From the NCBI RefSeq assembly GCF_025370755.1, contig NZ_JAMXFC010000001.1, forward strand, positions 248,001 to 312,000: a stretch of DNA of 64,000 nt, written 5' to 3'. A program made the position numbers and the translations under genes. Below, one piece after another: positions 6,733-15,679 of this stretch (positions are counted from its first letter, which is position 1; every line of letters begins with the position of its first letter). The notes beneath the pieces were generated by a model. The model made no database searches, was not told the DNA's origin, and saw nothing but the letters and a program-made list of their open reading frames with translations. The stretch is from Laspinema sp. D2d (lineage in GTDB: Bacteria > Cyanobacteriota > Cyanobacteriia > Cyanobacteriales > Laspinemataceae).

Positions 6733-9573
6733 CTATCGGGAAGAGGGTAGATGGGTGGGGTTTGATACCTCGATTTCCGGCGTCAAAGCGGGTTTGCCCT
6801 GAATAATCGGAATTTCAATCCAAAATTCAGTCCCCTGACCGGGTTCCGAGATACAGTTAAAGGTTCCGGCGTGTTTATCCACCACAATTTGTTTACTAAT
6901 AGAAAGACCCATTCCTGTTCCCTTGCCAATCTCTTTTGTGGTAAAAAAGGGTTCAAAAATGCGCGATCGCAGATGTTCAGGAATGCCCGGACCATTATCA
7001 AAAATACAAATCGCCGCATTTTTTTTCTCATCCTCCCCCGTCAGGGTGGTGCGAATTGTAATCCGACTGGGGTGGTGATGGCGTTCTTGAGGCGATCGCT
7101 CTTTATCCCAGTCCTCTAAAGCATCAATGGCATTGCTCAATAGATTCATAAACACCTGATTAAGCTGTCCGGCAAAGCATTCCACCGGCGGTAGTTGCCC
7201 ATATTCTTTGACAATTTCAATTCCGGGGCGATCGCCTTTGGGTTTAAATCGGTGGTGTAAAATCATCAAGGTACTATCAATCCCATCATGAATATCCACC
7301 GCTTTCATATCCGTTTGATCCAAGCGCGAGAAATTCCGTAAACTCAGCACAATCGACCGGATACGGTCCGCCCCAACCTTCATGGAAGCCAACATTTTGG
7401 GCAAATCTTCTATCAGAAAATCTAAATCAATTTCTTCAATAAACTCCTGAATTTCTGACGGAGGTTCCGGGATATGATATTGGTAGAGTTTTTGCAACTC
7501 TAACAAATCCTCGGCATATTGGGTGGCATGATTCAGATTGCCATAGATAAAGTTAACCGGATTATTAATTTCGTGAGCAATTCCAGCCACAAGCTGTCCC
7601 AGGCTGGACATTTTTTCCCCTTGAATCAGTTGGGTTTGAGCATTTTGCAAATCTTCGATCGCCTGTTCTAACTCCACCGCTTGGGCTTGGGCTTTCGCCG
7701 CCGCCGCTTGAGTTTGTTGATAAAGTTCCGCTTGACCGATCGCAATGGCAGCCTGATCCGCTAGTTGTTGCAACAGGTCAATTTCTTGCTCTTGCCACAG
7801 GCGCGGTTGTTCGCACTCATGGGCAATTAAAAATCCCCACAAATCTGAACCCATGCGAATCGGGACAATTAAATTAGCTTTGACCTCAATGCTGTCTAAA
7901 AACTCCCGATGACAGTCACTTAATTCCGCCGTTGCCACATTATCAATTGCCCGGATCCGGCCTTTTAAATACAAGTTAGAAACATCCGAGGGAATACATC
8001 CGGGACAGCGCACCCCGCGAACCGATTGCCAACCTTCCCGCAAATCTTCTACCGTAACCTCTCCCGTGCCACTGTCATTAAACTGATAAATCACCACGCG
8101 ATCGGTATTCAGTAAATTTCGCACGCGCTGGGCGATGGTTTGCAGAATGGTACTGACATCTAAAGTGCTGCGAATTTGATCCGTGATTTGTTTGAGGATG
8201 CGGGTAAATTTTAAGGACTGTTGGAGTTCCTCCGTGCGTTCTTGGACCTGCTGCTCTAGGTTGGCATTCAAGGAATTTACTTCTTTGTAGAGTAAATACT
8301 GCTCGATCGCCATTGAAAAATGCTTGCCGATCGCTCGGGCCATTTCAAGTTCTTCCGGCTTCCAGTCTTGAGCTTGTCCAGTTTTCCGTTCCCGCCACGC
8401 CTCGAAGGATTGCCGAGGCATTAATTGCTTGAGATTACTATTAAAGCGTCCCGCCCATAAGGTTTCAGTTTCGATTTCATTGCGAAAAATGGTTAAATAC
8501 CCGAGATTTTGTTGGCGATAAAACAGGGGCATAACCAGCAGACTGCGGATCCGCGTGGAGCGAAAATCGGAAGTAAACCCATTAATGTGAAAGGGTTTAT
8601 AAATATCCGGAATCGCTCTGACAGAACCATCCTGAGATTGTTCTAAATCGGGGCTGGAATGGGCGGTTTCAATCCAGTTTTTCCAGAGGGGGTGTTCTTC
8701 CAGGATGTCAGAGAATTCAGACTTAACGGGAAGCGGTTGTTCCCCGAAGGTAAACAGTTGACTGACCGAGTTATCGAGGTTACCCATCATAGAATTGTGT
8801 TTCGCGCCGATGTAGAGCCTACCCCCACATCCATTCAGGGCGTTGACGGTGGCTTCGAGTGCCGCTTGGACCTCGATGCTGGGTTGAGCGTGAAGTAAGG
8901 CGGCTACCCGATTGATCGTGGCTTCTCGGGCTTGTTGCTGCTGGGTCGCTTGGAGGAGGGTAGCCTGGGCGATCGCGATCGATACCTGATCCGCCAAAAG
9001 TTGGACCAACTGCAAATCGTCTTCTGCAATCGGGCGCGTTTCGACATGATGGGAGACAATCAGACCCCAGAGTTCCTGATGATGGAGGATGGGGACCACT
9101 AAGGAGGAGTTGATTCCCATTGCTCGCAGGTAGGTTAAATGACACTCATCTACAGGCCGATAGCGGATGCTATGGCCCGCCCCTACTGAGTCGGCAGAGG
9201 CATACTCCCGAGAACTCACCCCGATTTGCTGCTTGGCAACATCGACGATGGAACAGACTCGTTCTTTGGTAAACCGTTCTCTAGCGCGTTCTGGAATATC
9301 ATCGGCGGGAAAATTTAATCCTTTGAGGGAGGGAAGGCGATTTTCATGAATGGACTCGGCAATCACTTTCCCACTACTATCGGGATTGAATTGATAGACC
9401 ATGACGCGATCGGTTCCTAAGAGGGACCGGATTTCAGCAGCCGTAGCGGTGAGAATTTCCTCTAAATCGAGAGATTGGCGAATTCGGTTGAGCATTCGAT
9501 GCAACAACACTTCGCGATCGAGTCTTTGTTGGACAGGTTGTGCGGTATTTGTATTATTATTTTTGAGTGTCAT
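6733..9573 (-). CDS. Knotless (Cph2-type) phytochrome histidine kinase with an extra cyanobacteriochrome-type GAF
   Basis: A 946-residue soluble kinase. GAF1 (about 10-200) has the phytochrome-like FPADDIPERARERF motif and a Cys-His pair in VDECHLTYLRAMGINSSLVV, the bilin attachment site. The next domain (about 215-430) has the PHY tongue hallmark PRQSFEAW preceded by LWAGRF, so GAF1 plus this domain form a PAS-less sensor module as in Cph2. A coiled coil follows, then a third GAF (about 455-620) with LSDCHREFLDS, again a Cys-His pair. The output region has MSSLGQLVAGIAHEINNPVN and a HATPase_c ending GKGTGMGLSISKQIV, close to that of the neighbouring kinase. ATG 9573 is preferred (AAGG upstream) over the frame reaching 9624. 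Two potential bilin sites in one kinase is notable; chromophore binding is inferred. Confidence 0.87.
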   Translation of the reverse strand: MTLKNNNTNTAQPVQQRLDREVLLHRMLNRIRQSLDLEEILTATAAEIRSLLGTDRVMVYQFNPDSSGKVIAESIHENRLPSLKGLNFPADDIPERARERFTKERVCSIVDVAKQQIGVSSREYASADSVGAGHSIRYRPVDECHLTYLRAMGINSSLVVPILHHQELWGLIVSHHVETRPIAEDDLQLVQLLADQVSIAIAQATLLQATQQQQAREATINRVAALLHAQPSIEVQAALEATVNALNGCGGRLYIGAKHNSMMGNLDNSVSQLFTFGEQPLPVKSEFSDILEEHPLWKNWIETAHSSPDLEQSQDGSVRAIPDIYKPFHINGFTSDFRSTRIRSLLVMPLFYRQQNLGYLTIFRNEIETETLWAGRFNSNLKQLMPRQSFEAWRERKTGQAQDWKPEELEMARAIGKHFSMAIEQYLLYKEVNSLNANLEQQVQERTEELQQSLKFTRILKQITDQIRSTLDVSTILQTIAQRVRNLLNTDRVVIYQFNDSGTGEVTVEDLREGWQSVRGVRCPGCIPSDVSNLYLKGRIRAIDNVATAELSDCHREFLDSIEVKANLIVPIRMGSDLWGFLIAHECEQPRLWQEQEIDLLQQLADQAAIAIGQAELYQQTQAAAAKAQAQAVELEQAIEDLQNAQTQLIQGEKMSSLGQLVAGIAHEINNPVNFIYGNLNHATQYAEDLLELQKLYQYHIPEPPSEIQEFIEEIDLDFLIEDLPKMLASMKVGADRIRSIVLSLRNFSRLDQTDMKAVDIHDGIDSTLMILHHRFKPKGDRPGIEIVKEYGQLPPVECFAGQLNQVFMNLLSNAIDALEDWDKERSPQERHHHPSRITIRTTLTGEDEKKNAAICIFDNGPGIPEHLRSRIFEPFFTTKEIGKGTGMGLSISKQIVVDKHAGTFNCISEPGQGTEFWIEIPIIQGKPALTPEIEVSNPTHLPSSR

Positions 9574-10286
9574 AAAAAATTCGCCTTCTTCCAATCCAGA
9601 TGTTTTGACCTCGGGAAGGTTCAAAAGCCTCCTTCCACTAAATGAGATTTTAAGGCTCTCGAAAAATTACAGGGTTGAGCGGCACAAATCCCAGTCCTCT
9701 ACACCCACTCGAATTATTTCGTCACCTGATGAGTGCCAGTTGGTTAATCCCCCGCTCGAACGAGACAGGGTTAGATGCCTCCTCTTTCGGTAGCTGACCC
9801 GCTCTAGTCTTTACTGACTTAGTGATCGATGAGGATGGACATTTGCTAAAACTCCCCTGTATGAGTTTCTAGCACACTGGTCAGGGTTGAGTTCCTGTTC
9901 TCCCGGTGGCGGGTATGAGCGGCAAAACCCCCATCTTGATGCCTTTGTCAACATGATATCAATAAAATCTTAATATATTCCAGGGGTGTAGAGTTGGAAT
10001 GACTTATAGTGCCTTCAGCTCGTTCCGGCTATTGACAAAAATTCTAGGGTAGAGTATATAATGACCCGCCCTGTGCGAGGGCTGAGTTGGGATTCGGGAT
10101 TGGAACAAATCCCCCGGAGAGAAAAAACCAGGAAATCGGCAGATAGCGAATTCCCGCTATCCCCAACCCAAATTTCTCTCTTGGGGGCGATCGCTCCCCT
10201 CTGGTTTTTATATGTTGTGTACAGTTTCCTTTCGCATCGGGGAAAACCCCCAGAGGCAATCAACGCCGCGTTCCCAAATTGCCTAC
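9574..10286. other. Leader/spacer upstream of the phytochrome kinase
   Basis: About 710 bases without a convincing gene. The interval 9670-9930 holds a near-repeat (GGGTTGAGCGGCACAAATCC near 9673 and GGGTATGAGCGGCAAAACCC near 9911) and a hairpin-forming GCTAAAACTC...GAGTTTCTAGC near 9844-9873. The region would be the 5' leader or promoter of the kinase read leftward. Frames of 70-120 codons in 10015-10426 have no family resemblance and no ribosome binding site, and I treat them as non-coding. Confidence 0.4.
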
Positions 10287-10754
10287 TTAACTGGACTCTT
10301 TCTCCTGAAGCCGTCCTCGGATTTCTTCCCGGACACTCATCAACATCTGCCCGAGATGATTTAGACCCGTGCGATCGGCACCACAGCCCCAGAAATAATC
10401 AGTCGGGGAATCCTCAACAATGGTAAGGTCCTCCGTTGCCAGAAGAATAGCCTGGATATCTAAATGGGTCAAAAACTTTGTTAATACCGCTTCTCGCATA
10501 ATCCCCAATTTGACCCAATCCCAGTTTGAGCGAACAGTCCGAGATGGATCGCGTCCTAATTTGGCTGCTTCATCGGGAGTCGGCGCATTCCGGATTTCCG
10601 TAATAATCGACTCATCCTCTACCCCAATAAATTTATGAGCTTGATAATAATGCTCGACTGTCGGCCAATGCAGGCCCTTTCTACGAATTCCGTGGGGGGA
10701 AAAATTAGAAAAACAGCCGTAGGGTTCGTCAACTTTGTAAAAGTAAATTGTCAT
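10287..10754 (-). CDS. NADAR family protein (YbiA-like)
   Basis: A 155-residue single-domain protein of the NADAR family. It shows CFSNFSPHGI near residue 14, TVEHYYQAHKF near 32-42 and WDWVKLGIMREAVLTKF near 78-94, all typical of the fold. The family was named for predicted handling of NAD or ADP-ribose derivatives; YbiA is an N-glycosidase acting on reactive riboflavin-pathway intermediates, and other members remove ADP-ribose from guanine in DNA. Which applies here cannot be read from sequence. The gene stands alone, with no DarT-like toxin or riboflavin gene next to it, and there is no strong terminator after its stop. Confidence 0.88.
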   Translation of the reverse strand: MTIYFYKVDEPYGCFSNFSPHGIRRKGLHWPTVEHYYQAHKFIGVEDESIITEIRNAPTPDEAAKLGRDPSRTVRSNWDWVKLGIMREAVLTKFLTHLDIQAILLATEDLTIVEDSPTDYFWGCGADRTGLNHLGQMLMSVREEIRGRLQEKESS

Positions 10755-11062
10755 TTCTATAGTTTAGTTTATTTACGCATAAACATCTTAAAGATTTACT
10801 CAATATCCCCTCATCTCAATCCCTTGAACCCGGCTCCCCCTGCTTAATTCTATTATCTATCTGGTGAAAGCAGCGCCCTCGGGCATGGGCAGAGGATGCT
10901 ATCAAGACTTGGTATAGAGGGTGTCGGTATAGTAGGGGGAAGACAACCGGGTTCTTGGACAAAAGTTTGGCCCATTCATCACCAATCTCAGCCAGAAACC
11001 CGGTTTCTTGTCCTGGGGATCTCATCCTATGCCCAGGCTTTAGGAAGTGGGTTTAAACCTAA
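10755..11062. repeat. Spacer with a dispersed inverted repeat around an ACCCGGTTTCTTGTCC core
   Basis: About 308 bases between the NADAR gene and the reductase. Bases about 10940-11035 contain an imperfect inverted repeat: ACAACCGGGTTCTTGGAC on the left and CCAGAAACCCGGTTTCTTGT on the right, followed by ATCTCATCCTATGCCC. A related unit recurs near 27325-27375, with looser versions near 46119-46195 and 53460-53515. No coding sequence is supported here. Confidence 0.5.
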
Positions 11063-12184
11063 CTAGCCTCCGAAACCAGGAATCAGGTTTTTCTTGAGAC
11101 GGTCGATCGCCTTATTGGCAATATCAGCGTAACTGGTTTCTCCACACAATACCTCTACCATGCGCTGGGTGGCACTGGGACGCTTAATCCCTACTTTATA
11201 AGCAATTTTGGGAATTTTGTAGAACAAACCGGAGACGCGGGAAGCCCAAACCATTTGCCCTCCCCATTCTTCATTCATCACCTGGGTGTATTGTTCTAAG
11301 GCATTGCTGGAACCGGCGAGGGCGGCATCGATGGATTCTGCGGCTTTAACGCCGCTAAACATGGAGGGCCGAATTCCTTCAGCGGTTAAGGGGTCAACGA
11401 CGCAGGCAGCTTCCCCGGCGAGGATGGCATTCTGGGTGTGGAGTTTTTGCTCTTTTTCCCATAAGCAGAGAAAATCCTGATGCACTTGGGTGGAGAGGGG
11501 GAACCCATTGGCTTGGGCATATTCGGTTAAGATTTGATCCAGCTTTTCTTTGGTGCCCCCTTGTAAGTTGGCAATGCTGAGGCTGTAACCATCGGCTTTG
11601 GGGAAGTTCCAAATGTAGCCTTTTTTGAGGCGGCCAAAATCAAACTGAATCAGAGCATTGGGGTTGGGGGAAGTAATTTCAACGGCGGCGGCAGGTTGAC
11701 GATCGCGCTCTTTAAAGCCTAGCATTTTCGCCATTGGCCCTTTGGCTCCATCGGCGGCGATGAGATATTTTGCTTCTAGGGTGTCGGTAGCGGTGGTGAC
11801 TTGCCAGCGATCGCCTTTGAAGGCAATTTGAGTGACTGCACTCTTGTCTCGAACTTCGGCCCCTTGTTGTTTAGCTTGGTCGATGAGAAATTGGTCAAAG
11901 ATATCCCGGCGGACCATCCACATCGGTTCAGGAGTTTCCAGTTGGACCTCTACGGGGTCCTCTCCCTGCCAGGTATAGCGTAGGCGATCGACTTTCATCG
12001 AAATCGCCGGGGAAAAGTCAAAGTCAAACCATTGAGCGATCGCGGGAGAGACACCGCCTCCACAGGGTTTATATCGCGGCAAAGATTCTTTTTCTAGGAC
12101 TAAAACCGATCGGCCTCGTTTTGCTAAATGATAGGCGGCACTGCCGCCAGCGGGACCCGCTCCTACAATAATGCAGTCGAACAT
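11063..12184 (-). CDS. Geranylgeranyl reductase family FAD oxidoreductase
   Basis: A 373-residue flavoprotein. The N terminus has the dinucleotide-binding fold GAGPAGGSAAYHLAKRG, followed by PRYKPCGGGVS, a motif of the geranylgeranyl-reductase/ChlP family, and the second FAD motif GEAACVVDPLTAEGI near residue 250. Family members reduce isoprenoid chains, for example geranylgeranyl to phytyl in chlorophyll and tocopherol synthesis, or archaeal lipids. Whether this is the chlorophyll enzyme itself or one of the extra paralogues common in cyanobacteria cannot be decided, so no symbol is given. The ATG at 12184 (MFDCIIVG) is chosen because it starts directly at the FAD fold. It lies 3' of frr but is separated from it by a hairpin at 12308. 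Confidence 0.85.
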   Translation of the reverse strand: MFDCIIVGAGPAGGSAAYHLAKRGRSVLVLEKESLPRYKPCGGGVSPAIAQWFDFDFSPAISMKVDRLRYTWQGEDPVEVQLETPEPMWMVRRDIFDQFLIDQAKQQGAEVRDKSAVTQIAFKGDRWQVTTATDTLEAKYLIAADGAKGPMAKMLGFKERDRQPAAAVEITSPNPNALIQFDFGRLKKGYIWNFPKADGYSLSIANLQGGTKEKLDQILTEYAQANGFPLSTQVHQDFLCLWEKEQKLHTQNAILAGEAACVVDPLTAEGIRPSMFSGVKAAESIDAALAGSSNALEQYTQVMNEEWGGQMVWASRVSGLFYKIPKIAYKVGIKRPSATQRMVEVLCGETSYADIANKAIDRLKKNLIPGFGG

Positions 12185-12307
12185 AATGATTGAAGTTTCA
12201 CGTCTCAATTGAATTGATTTTATGGCACGCCCTGGGCGATCGCGCCTCTGTCATCAGGCAGAGGAAAGGCCAGGACTCCTTGACAAACTGTAACGAATAG
12301 ATGGCAG

Positions 12308-12345
12308 AAAAACCCAGATAACCTGAAGAATTATCTGGGTTTTTT
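12308..12345 (-). terminator. Bidirectional hairpin terminator after pyrH-frr
   Basis: An 11-bp perfect stem (AACCCAGATAA with TTATCTGGGTT) around a nine-base loop, flanked by A runs on one side and T runs on the other, so it can terminate on either strand. It lies 45 bases beyond the frr stop. Confidence 0.85.
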
Positions 12346-12389
12346 AGTTGATTACAAACTCGCTAGGCTTGAGAAAACGGTCAGAAAAA

Positions 12390-12938
12390 TTAGACAGTAG
12401 TGATGTCTTTTTCCTTAGCCGCCAGCACTTCATCGATTTTTGCGACGTATTTATCCGTCAGTTTTTGAATGTCATCTTGCAACGCTCTCGACTCATCTTG
12501 GGAGATGTCGCTATTTTTTTCCTGCTTGCGGACGGAATCAATGCCATCCCGACGAGCATTGCGAATGGCAACTTTACCTTCTTCGGCGTATTTTCCGGCA
12601 ACTTTCACCAGTTCCTGACGGCGATCGCTGGTTAACTGGGGAATATTCAAGCGAATAATTGCCCCATCATTGTTCGGAGTTAAGCCCAAATCCGAGGTTA
12701 AAATCGCTTTTTCAATAATCGCCAAACTGTTGCGATCGAACGGTTGAATTGAAATCGTACTGGCATCGGGGGTATTGATGCTTGCTAACGATTTCAATGG
12801 GGTGGGTGACCCGTAATATTCAACCATGATTTTATCCAGCAAAGAGGTATTCGCTCTGCCGGTGCGAATAGTGTTAAAAGAGCGTTGAGTTGCCTCAACC
12901 GCTTTTTTCATCAGATCTTCTACTTCAGCTAACTTCAC
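12390..12938 (-). CDS. frr: Ribosome recycling factor
   Basis: A 182-residue protein with the full RRF architecture: long helices of domain I ([17 protein letters not shown] at the start and [22 protein letters not shown] at the end) and the [11 protein letters not shown] motif near 30. It splits post-termination ribosomes together with EF-G. I chose a GTG at 12938 because GGGAGG lies seven bases upstream and the protein then begins exactly where other RRFs do; a longer frame reaching 13013 would add unrelated residues. The start overlaps the pyrH stop by 14 bases, a conserved pyrH-frr pair implying coupled expression. Confidence 0.96.
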   Translation of the reverse strand: MKLAEVEDLMKKAVEATQRSFNTIRTGRANTSLLDKIMVEYYGSPTPLKSLASINTPDASTISIQPFDRNSLAIIEKAILTSDLGLTPNNDGAIIRLNIPQLTSDRRQELVKVAGKYAEEGKVAIRNARRDGIDSVRKQEKNSDISQDESRALQDDIQKLTDKYVAKIDEVLAAKEKDITTV

Positions 12939-13653
12939 AAAAACCTCCCACAATCGTTCCGACGTTTTCTCCCAAGACCGCTCGGCGGATGTTACCCGGT
13001 ACCGATAGGTCAAATACTATGATAGGGATATTATTGTCTTTGCACAGGGCGATCGCGGTACTATCCATCACCCGTAAATCGTGCGTTAAAACATGACCAT
13101 AAGTCAGGCTATTATACCGTTTCGCATTCGGGTTAAGATGGGGGTCACTATCATAAATCCCATCGACTTTGGTGGCCTTAAAAATCACCTCAGCATTGAT
13201 TTCGGCGGCTCTGAGGGCAGCGGTGGTATCCGTGGTAAAGAAGGGATTTCCCGATCCAGCCCCAAAAATAACCACCCGTTTTTTTTCTAGGTGGCGAATG
13301 GCACGACGACGAATATAGGGTTCAGCCACTTCCTGCATGGCGATCGCGGTTTGCACCCGCGTCTGTACGCCCATGCGTTCGAGAGAATCCTGCAAAGTCA
13401 TGGCATTCATCACCGTGGCGATCATGCCGATGTAGTCCGCAGTCGCCCGATCCATGCCAGCGGCTGCGCCTTTAACTCCGCGAAAAATGTTACCGCCACC
13501 GACAACGACTGCCACTTCTACGCCATCAGCTATCAGATCTGCCAACTGTTGCGCGATTTGCTCAACCACGATGGGATCGATGCCATAATTTAGCTCGCCC
13601 ATCAATGCTTCGCCACTCAGCTTTAGTAAGACTCGCTGGTACACTCTCCCCAT
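12925..13653 (-). CDS. pyrH: Uridylate kinase (UMP kinase)
   Basis: A 242-residue amino-acid-kinase-fold enzyme that phosphorylates UMP to UDP in pyrimidine nucleotide synthesis. It shows KLSGEALMG near residue 10, [11 protein letters not shown] near 50 and the C-terminal region with [16 protein letters not shown]. Length equals the family norm. It is the first gene of the pyrH-frr pair and overlaps frr by 14 bases. Confidence 0.96.
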   Translation of the reverse strand: MGRVYQRVLLKLSGEALMGELNYGIDPIVVEQIAQQLADLIADGVEVAVVVGGGNIFRGVKGAAAGMDRATADYIGMIATVMNAMTLQDSLERMGVQTRVQTAIAMQEVAEPYIRRRAIRHLEKKRVVIFGAGSGNPFFTTDTTAALRAAEINAEVIFKATKVDGIYDSDPHLNPNAKRYNSLTYGHVLTHDLRVMDSTAIALCKDNNIPIIVFDLSVPGNIRRAVLGENVGTIVGGFCEVS

Positions 13654-13847
13654 CAGCTCACTCTTTTCCCAACTGTATTTGCCTCCCCCATAAGATAGCA
13701 GGATGTCGGCATTTTTCGACGCATTCTACCAGAAATCATCCCGGGGTTGTTTGGGGGCTCCCTGAAATGCTGGGGATAGGGGTCTAATCTTGGCGGTTTT
13801 GGGTCTATGGCCCTTAGACGGCAAGGGGAGTCAGGGACTGTTCGGGT

Positions 13848-14402
13848 TTAGGGTCCTTTCTGATGCCATTTGATGGAACTGCCGATTGCTTCGGTAGACT
13901 CGATGGCGATCGCTTCCCCGGATAGCAGGGATATGATCGCCTCTCTCAAATAGGCAACCTTTACCCCTTCGGGGCGATCGGGCTGTTCATCAATTCCGCC
14001 TCGATAACGCAGAATTCCCTCCCCATCCAGCAAAAACACCTCGGGGGTCGTTGTGGCCCCAAAGCAATGGGCTACATCCTGGGTGGCATCCCGCAGATAG
14101 GGAAAATTGAGGTCCTTTTCCTGGGCGAAGGACTTCATTTGTTCAAAGCTATCTTCAGGATATTGGCTGGCATCGTTGGAGTTAATGCCAATCAGGGTAA
14201 AGCCCTTGCCGTTAAAATCCATCTGGATCTGTTTGAGGCGATCGAGATAGGATTGGACATAACGACAGTGATTGCTTAAGAAAATTACGCCCACTCCCCG
14301 ATACTCTTCCAAATACCGGGCTAAGTGGTGAACGCGATCGTCTATTCCCGGCAATTCAAAATCCGGGGCATGGCTTCCGATAGCAGTCCCTATCATTTCC
14401 AT
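13848..14402 (-). CDS. Thioredoxin-fold protein of the AhpC/TSA-Redoxin group
   Basis: A 184-residue protein. SHAPDFELPGIDDRVHHLARYL near the N terminus is typical of peroxiredoxin-like proteins; the active-site position reads FLSNHCRYVQSYLDRL near residue 45-60. Relatives usually have NHCPYV, so the proline next to the cysteine is replaced by arginine here. There is one cysteine at the site rather than a CxxC. The rest (FTLIGINSND, TPEVFLLDGEGILRYRGGID) is intact, including the cis-proline TTPEVF motif. It probably handles peroxides or thiol redox chemistry. ATG at 14402 was chosen; an upstream in-frame start at 14444 adds an unrelated extension. Confidence 0.82.
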   Translation of the reverse strand: MEMIGTAIGSHAPDFELPGIDDRVHHLARYLEEYRGVGVIFLSNHCRYVQSYLDRLKQIQMDFNGKGFTLIGINSNDASQYPEDSFEQMKSFAQEKDLNFPYLRDATQDVAHCFGATTTPEVFLLDGEGILRYRGGIDEQPDRPEGVKVAYLREAIISLLSGEAIAIESTEAIGSSIKWHQKGP

Positions 14403-14656
14403 AAATACTGAGTTCTCTGTGGTATGGACTGAGCAATTCAACAATAGCGAGCGCCTAATCGGGTCGTAGCATCTTCCCGACCAGTTGGGATTTCATGCTT
14501 GCTCTACCCTTAGTTTATGCACTTTAAGAGCCGGTCGTAAATTCCCAAGTGCAATATTTTGATGCTTCTAAGAGCGGGAAAAAATTGTAACCTGATGTTA
14601 AGCCGACCTCTTGATATTCAGGGGCGATCGGCCTGAATTCCCTCTCTCCCCCCATC

Positions 14657-15580
14657 ATGACGCTGATTCCTTCCAACCCTTCACCGCCTTCCCCTAGCGC
14701 CCTCTTGCCCTTCCAAACCTGGACCTGGCGCGGGTTTCCGATATGCTACCAACAGCAAGGAGAGGCGGGACCGGCAGTGGTGCTCGTCCACGGATTTGGA
14801 GCCTCCTGCGGACACTGGCGCAAAAATATTCCAGACTTAGCCACAGGTTGTCGAGTCTATGCCATTGACTTGATTGGGTTTGGCTACTCCGCGAAACCGA
14901 CTCCCGGGGAGGCGATCGCCTATACCTTTGAAACCTGGGGAGAACAACTCGCCGATTTTTGCCGCGAAATCGTCCGAGGTCCTGCCTTCTTCGTAGGCAA
15001 TTCCATTGGCTGTATTGCCATCATGCAAGCTGCGGTGGATCATCCGGAACTCGCCCAAGGCATTGTCGCGATTAACTGTTCCCTGCGCCTGTTGCACGAT
15101 CGCAAACGGTCCCTGAAACCCTGGTATCAACGCATCGGCCCACCAATTGCACAAAAAATATTATCTGTCAAGTGGATTGCTCAATTCTTTTTTAGCCGAT
15201 TAGCCACCGCAAAAACAGTCCGCTCCATTTTATTGCAAGCCTATCGGCGAGCAGATGCCGTCACCGATGAACTCGTCGAGATTATTCTCGGACCCTCCCG
15301 GGATGCCGGTGCCGTAGATGTTTTTGTCGCCTTTACCCGCTATTCGCAAGGCCCCTTACCGGAAGACTTACTGCCTCTTTTACCTTGCCCTGCCCTCCTC
15401 CTCTGGGGCAGCGATGACCCCTGGGAACCCCTCACCCTCGGCCAAGAATTTGCCCAAATCCCCACCGTAGACCAATTTATTCCCTTACCGGGATTAGGTC
15501 ATTGTCCCCAAGATGAAGCCCCCGAAGTGGTCAATCCCATTGTGTTGGAATGGATATTAAAAAAACAAGGGAAATCCTAG
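14657..15580 (+). CDS. Alpha/beta hydrolase, pheophytinase/chlorophyll-dephytylase-like
   Basis: A 307-residue hydrolase. HGFGASCGHWRKNIPDLA near residue 44 and AIDLIGFGYSAKP near 70 resemble plant and cyanobacterial pheophytinase-like enzymes, and the opening WTWRGFPICY is typical of that group. The catalytic triad is complete: Ser in GNSIGC near 112, Asp in WGSDDPW near 255 and His in GLGHCPQDE near 279. The substrate could be chlorophyll, pheophytin or another ester; this is inference from resemblance. A paralogue is at 35553. It converges on bicA, with a shared hairpin between them. Confidence 0.82.
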   Translation: MTLIPSNPSPPSPSALLPFQTWTWRGFPICYQQQGEAGPAVVLVHGFGASCGHWRKNIPDLATGCRVYAIDLIGFGYSAKPTPGEAIAYTFETWGEQLADFCREIVRGPAFFVGNSIGCIAIMQAAVDHPELAQGIVAINCSLRLLHDRKRSLKPWYQRIGPPIAQKILSVKWIAQFFFSRLATAKTVRSILLQAYRRADAVTDELVEIILGPSRDAGAVDVFVAFTRYSQGPLPEDLLPLLPCPALLLWGSDDPWEPLTLGQEFAQIPTVDQFIPLPGLGHCPQDEAPEVVNPIVLEWILKKQGKS

Positions 15581-15639
15581 AGTTTGCTGTAAGGGTTGAG
15601 GAAGTCTCTTGTCATTAAAATTTAGATTTGTTATCAAGA

Positions 15640-15675
15640 AATAGGGGAATTATTTTTAGACCAATTCCCCCCATT
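15640..15675. terminator. Bidirectional hairpin between the hydrolase and bicA
   Basis: The stem AGGGGAATT...AATTCCCC encloses an AT-rich loop and lies between two converging genes (stops at 15580 and 15680), which fits a shared terminator. Confidence 0.6.
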
Positions 15676-15679
15676 TCTC

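Noticed and set aside
9670-9790. Possible tRNA (GTTCGAGC on the minus strand)
   Set aside because: No flanking five-bp T stem or acceptor stem could be formed.
10015-10426. Overlapping frames of 70-120 codons on both strands upstream of the NADAR gene
   Set aside because: No ribosome binding site, no family-like motif, and mutually overlapping; treated as spacer.
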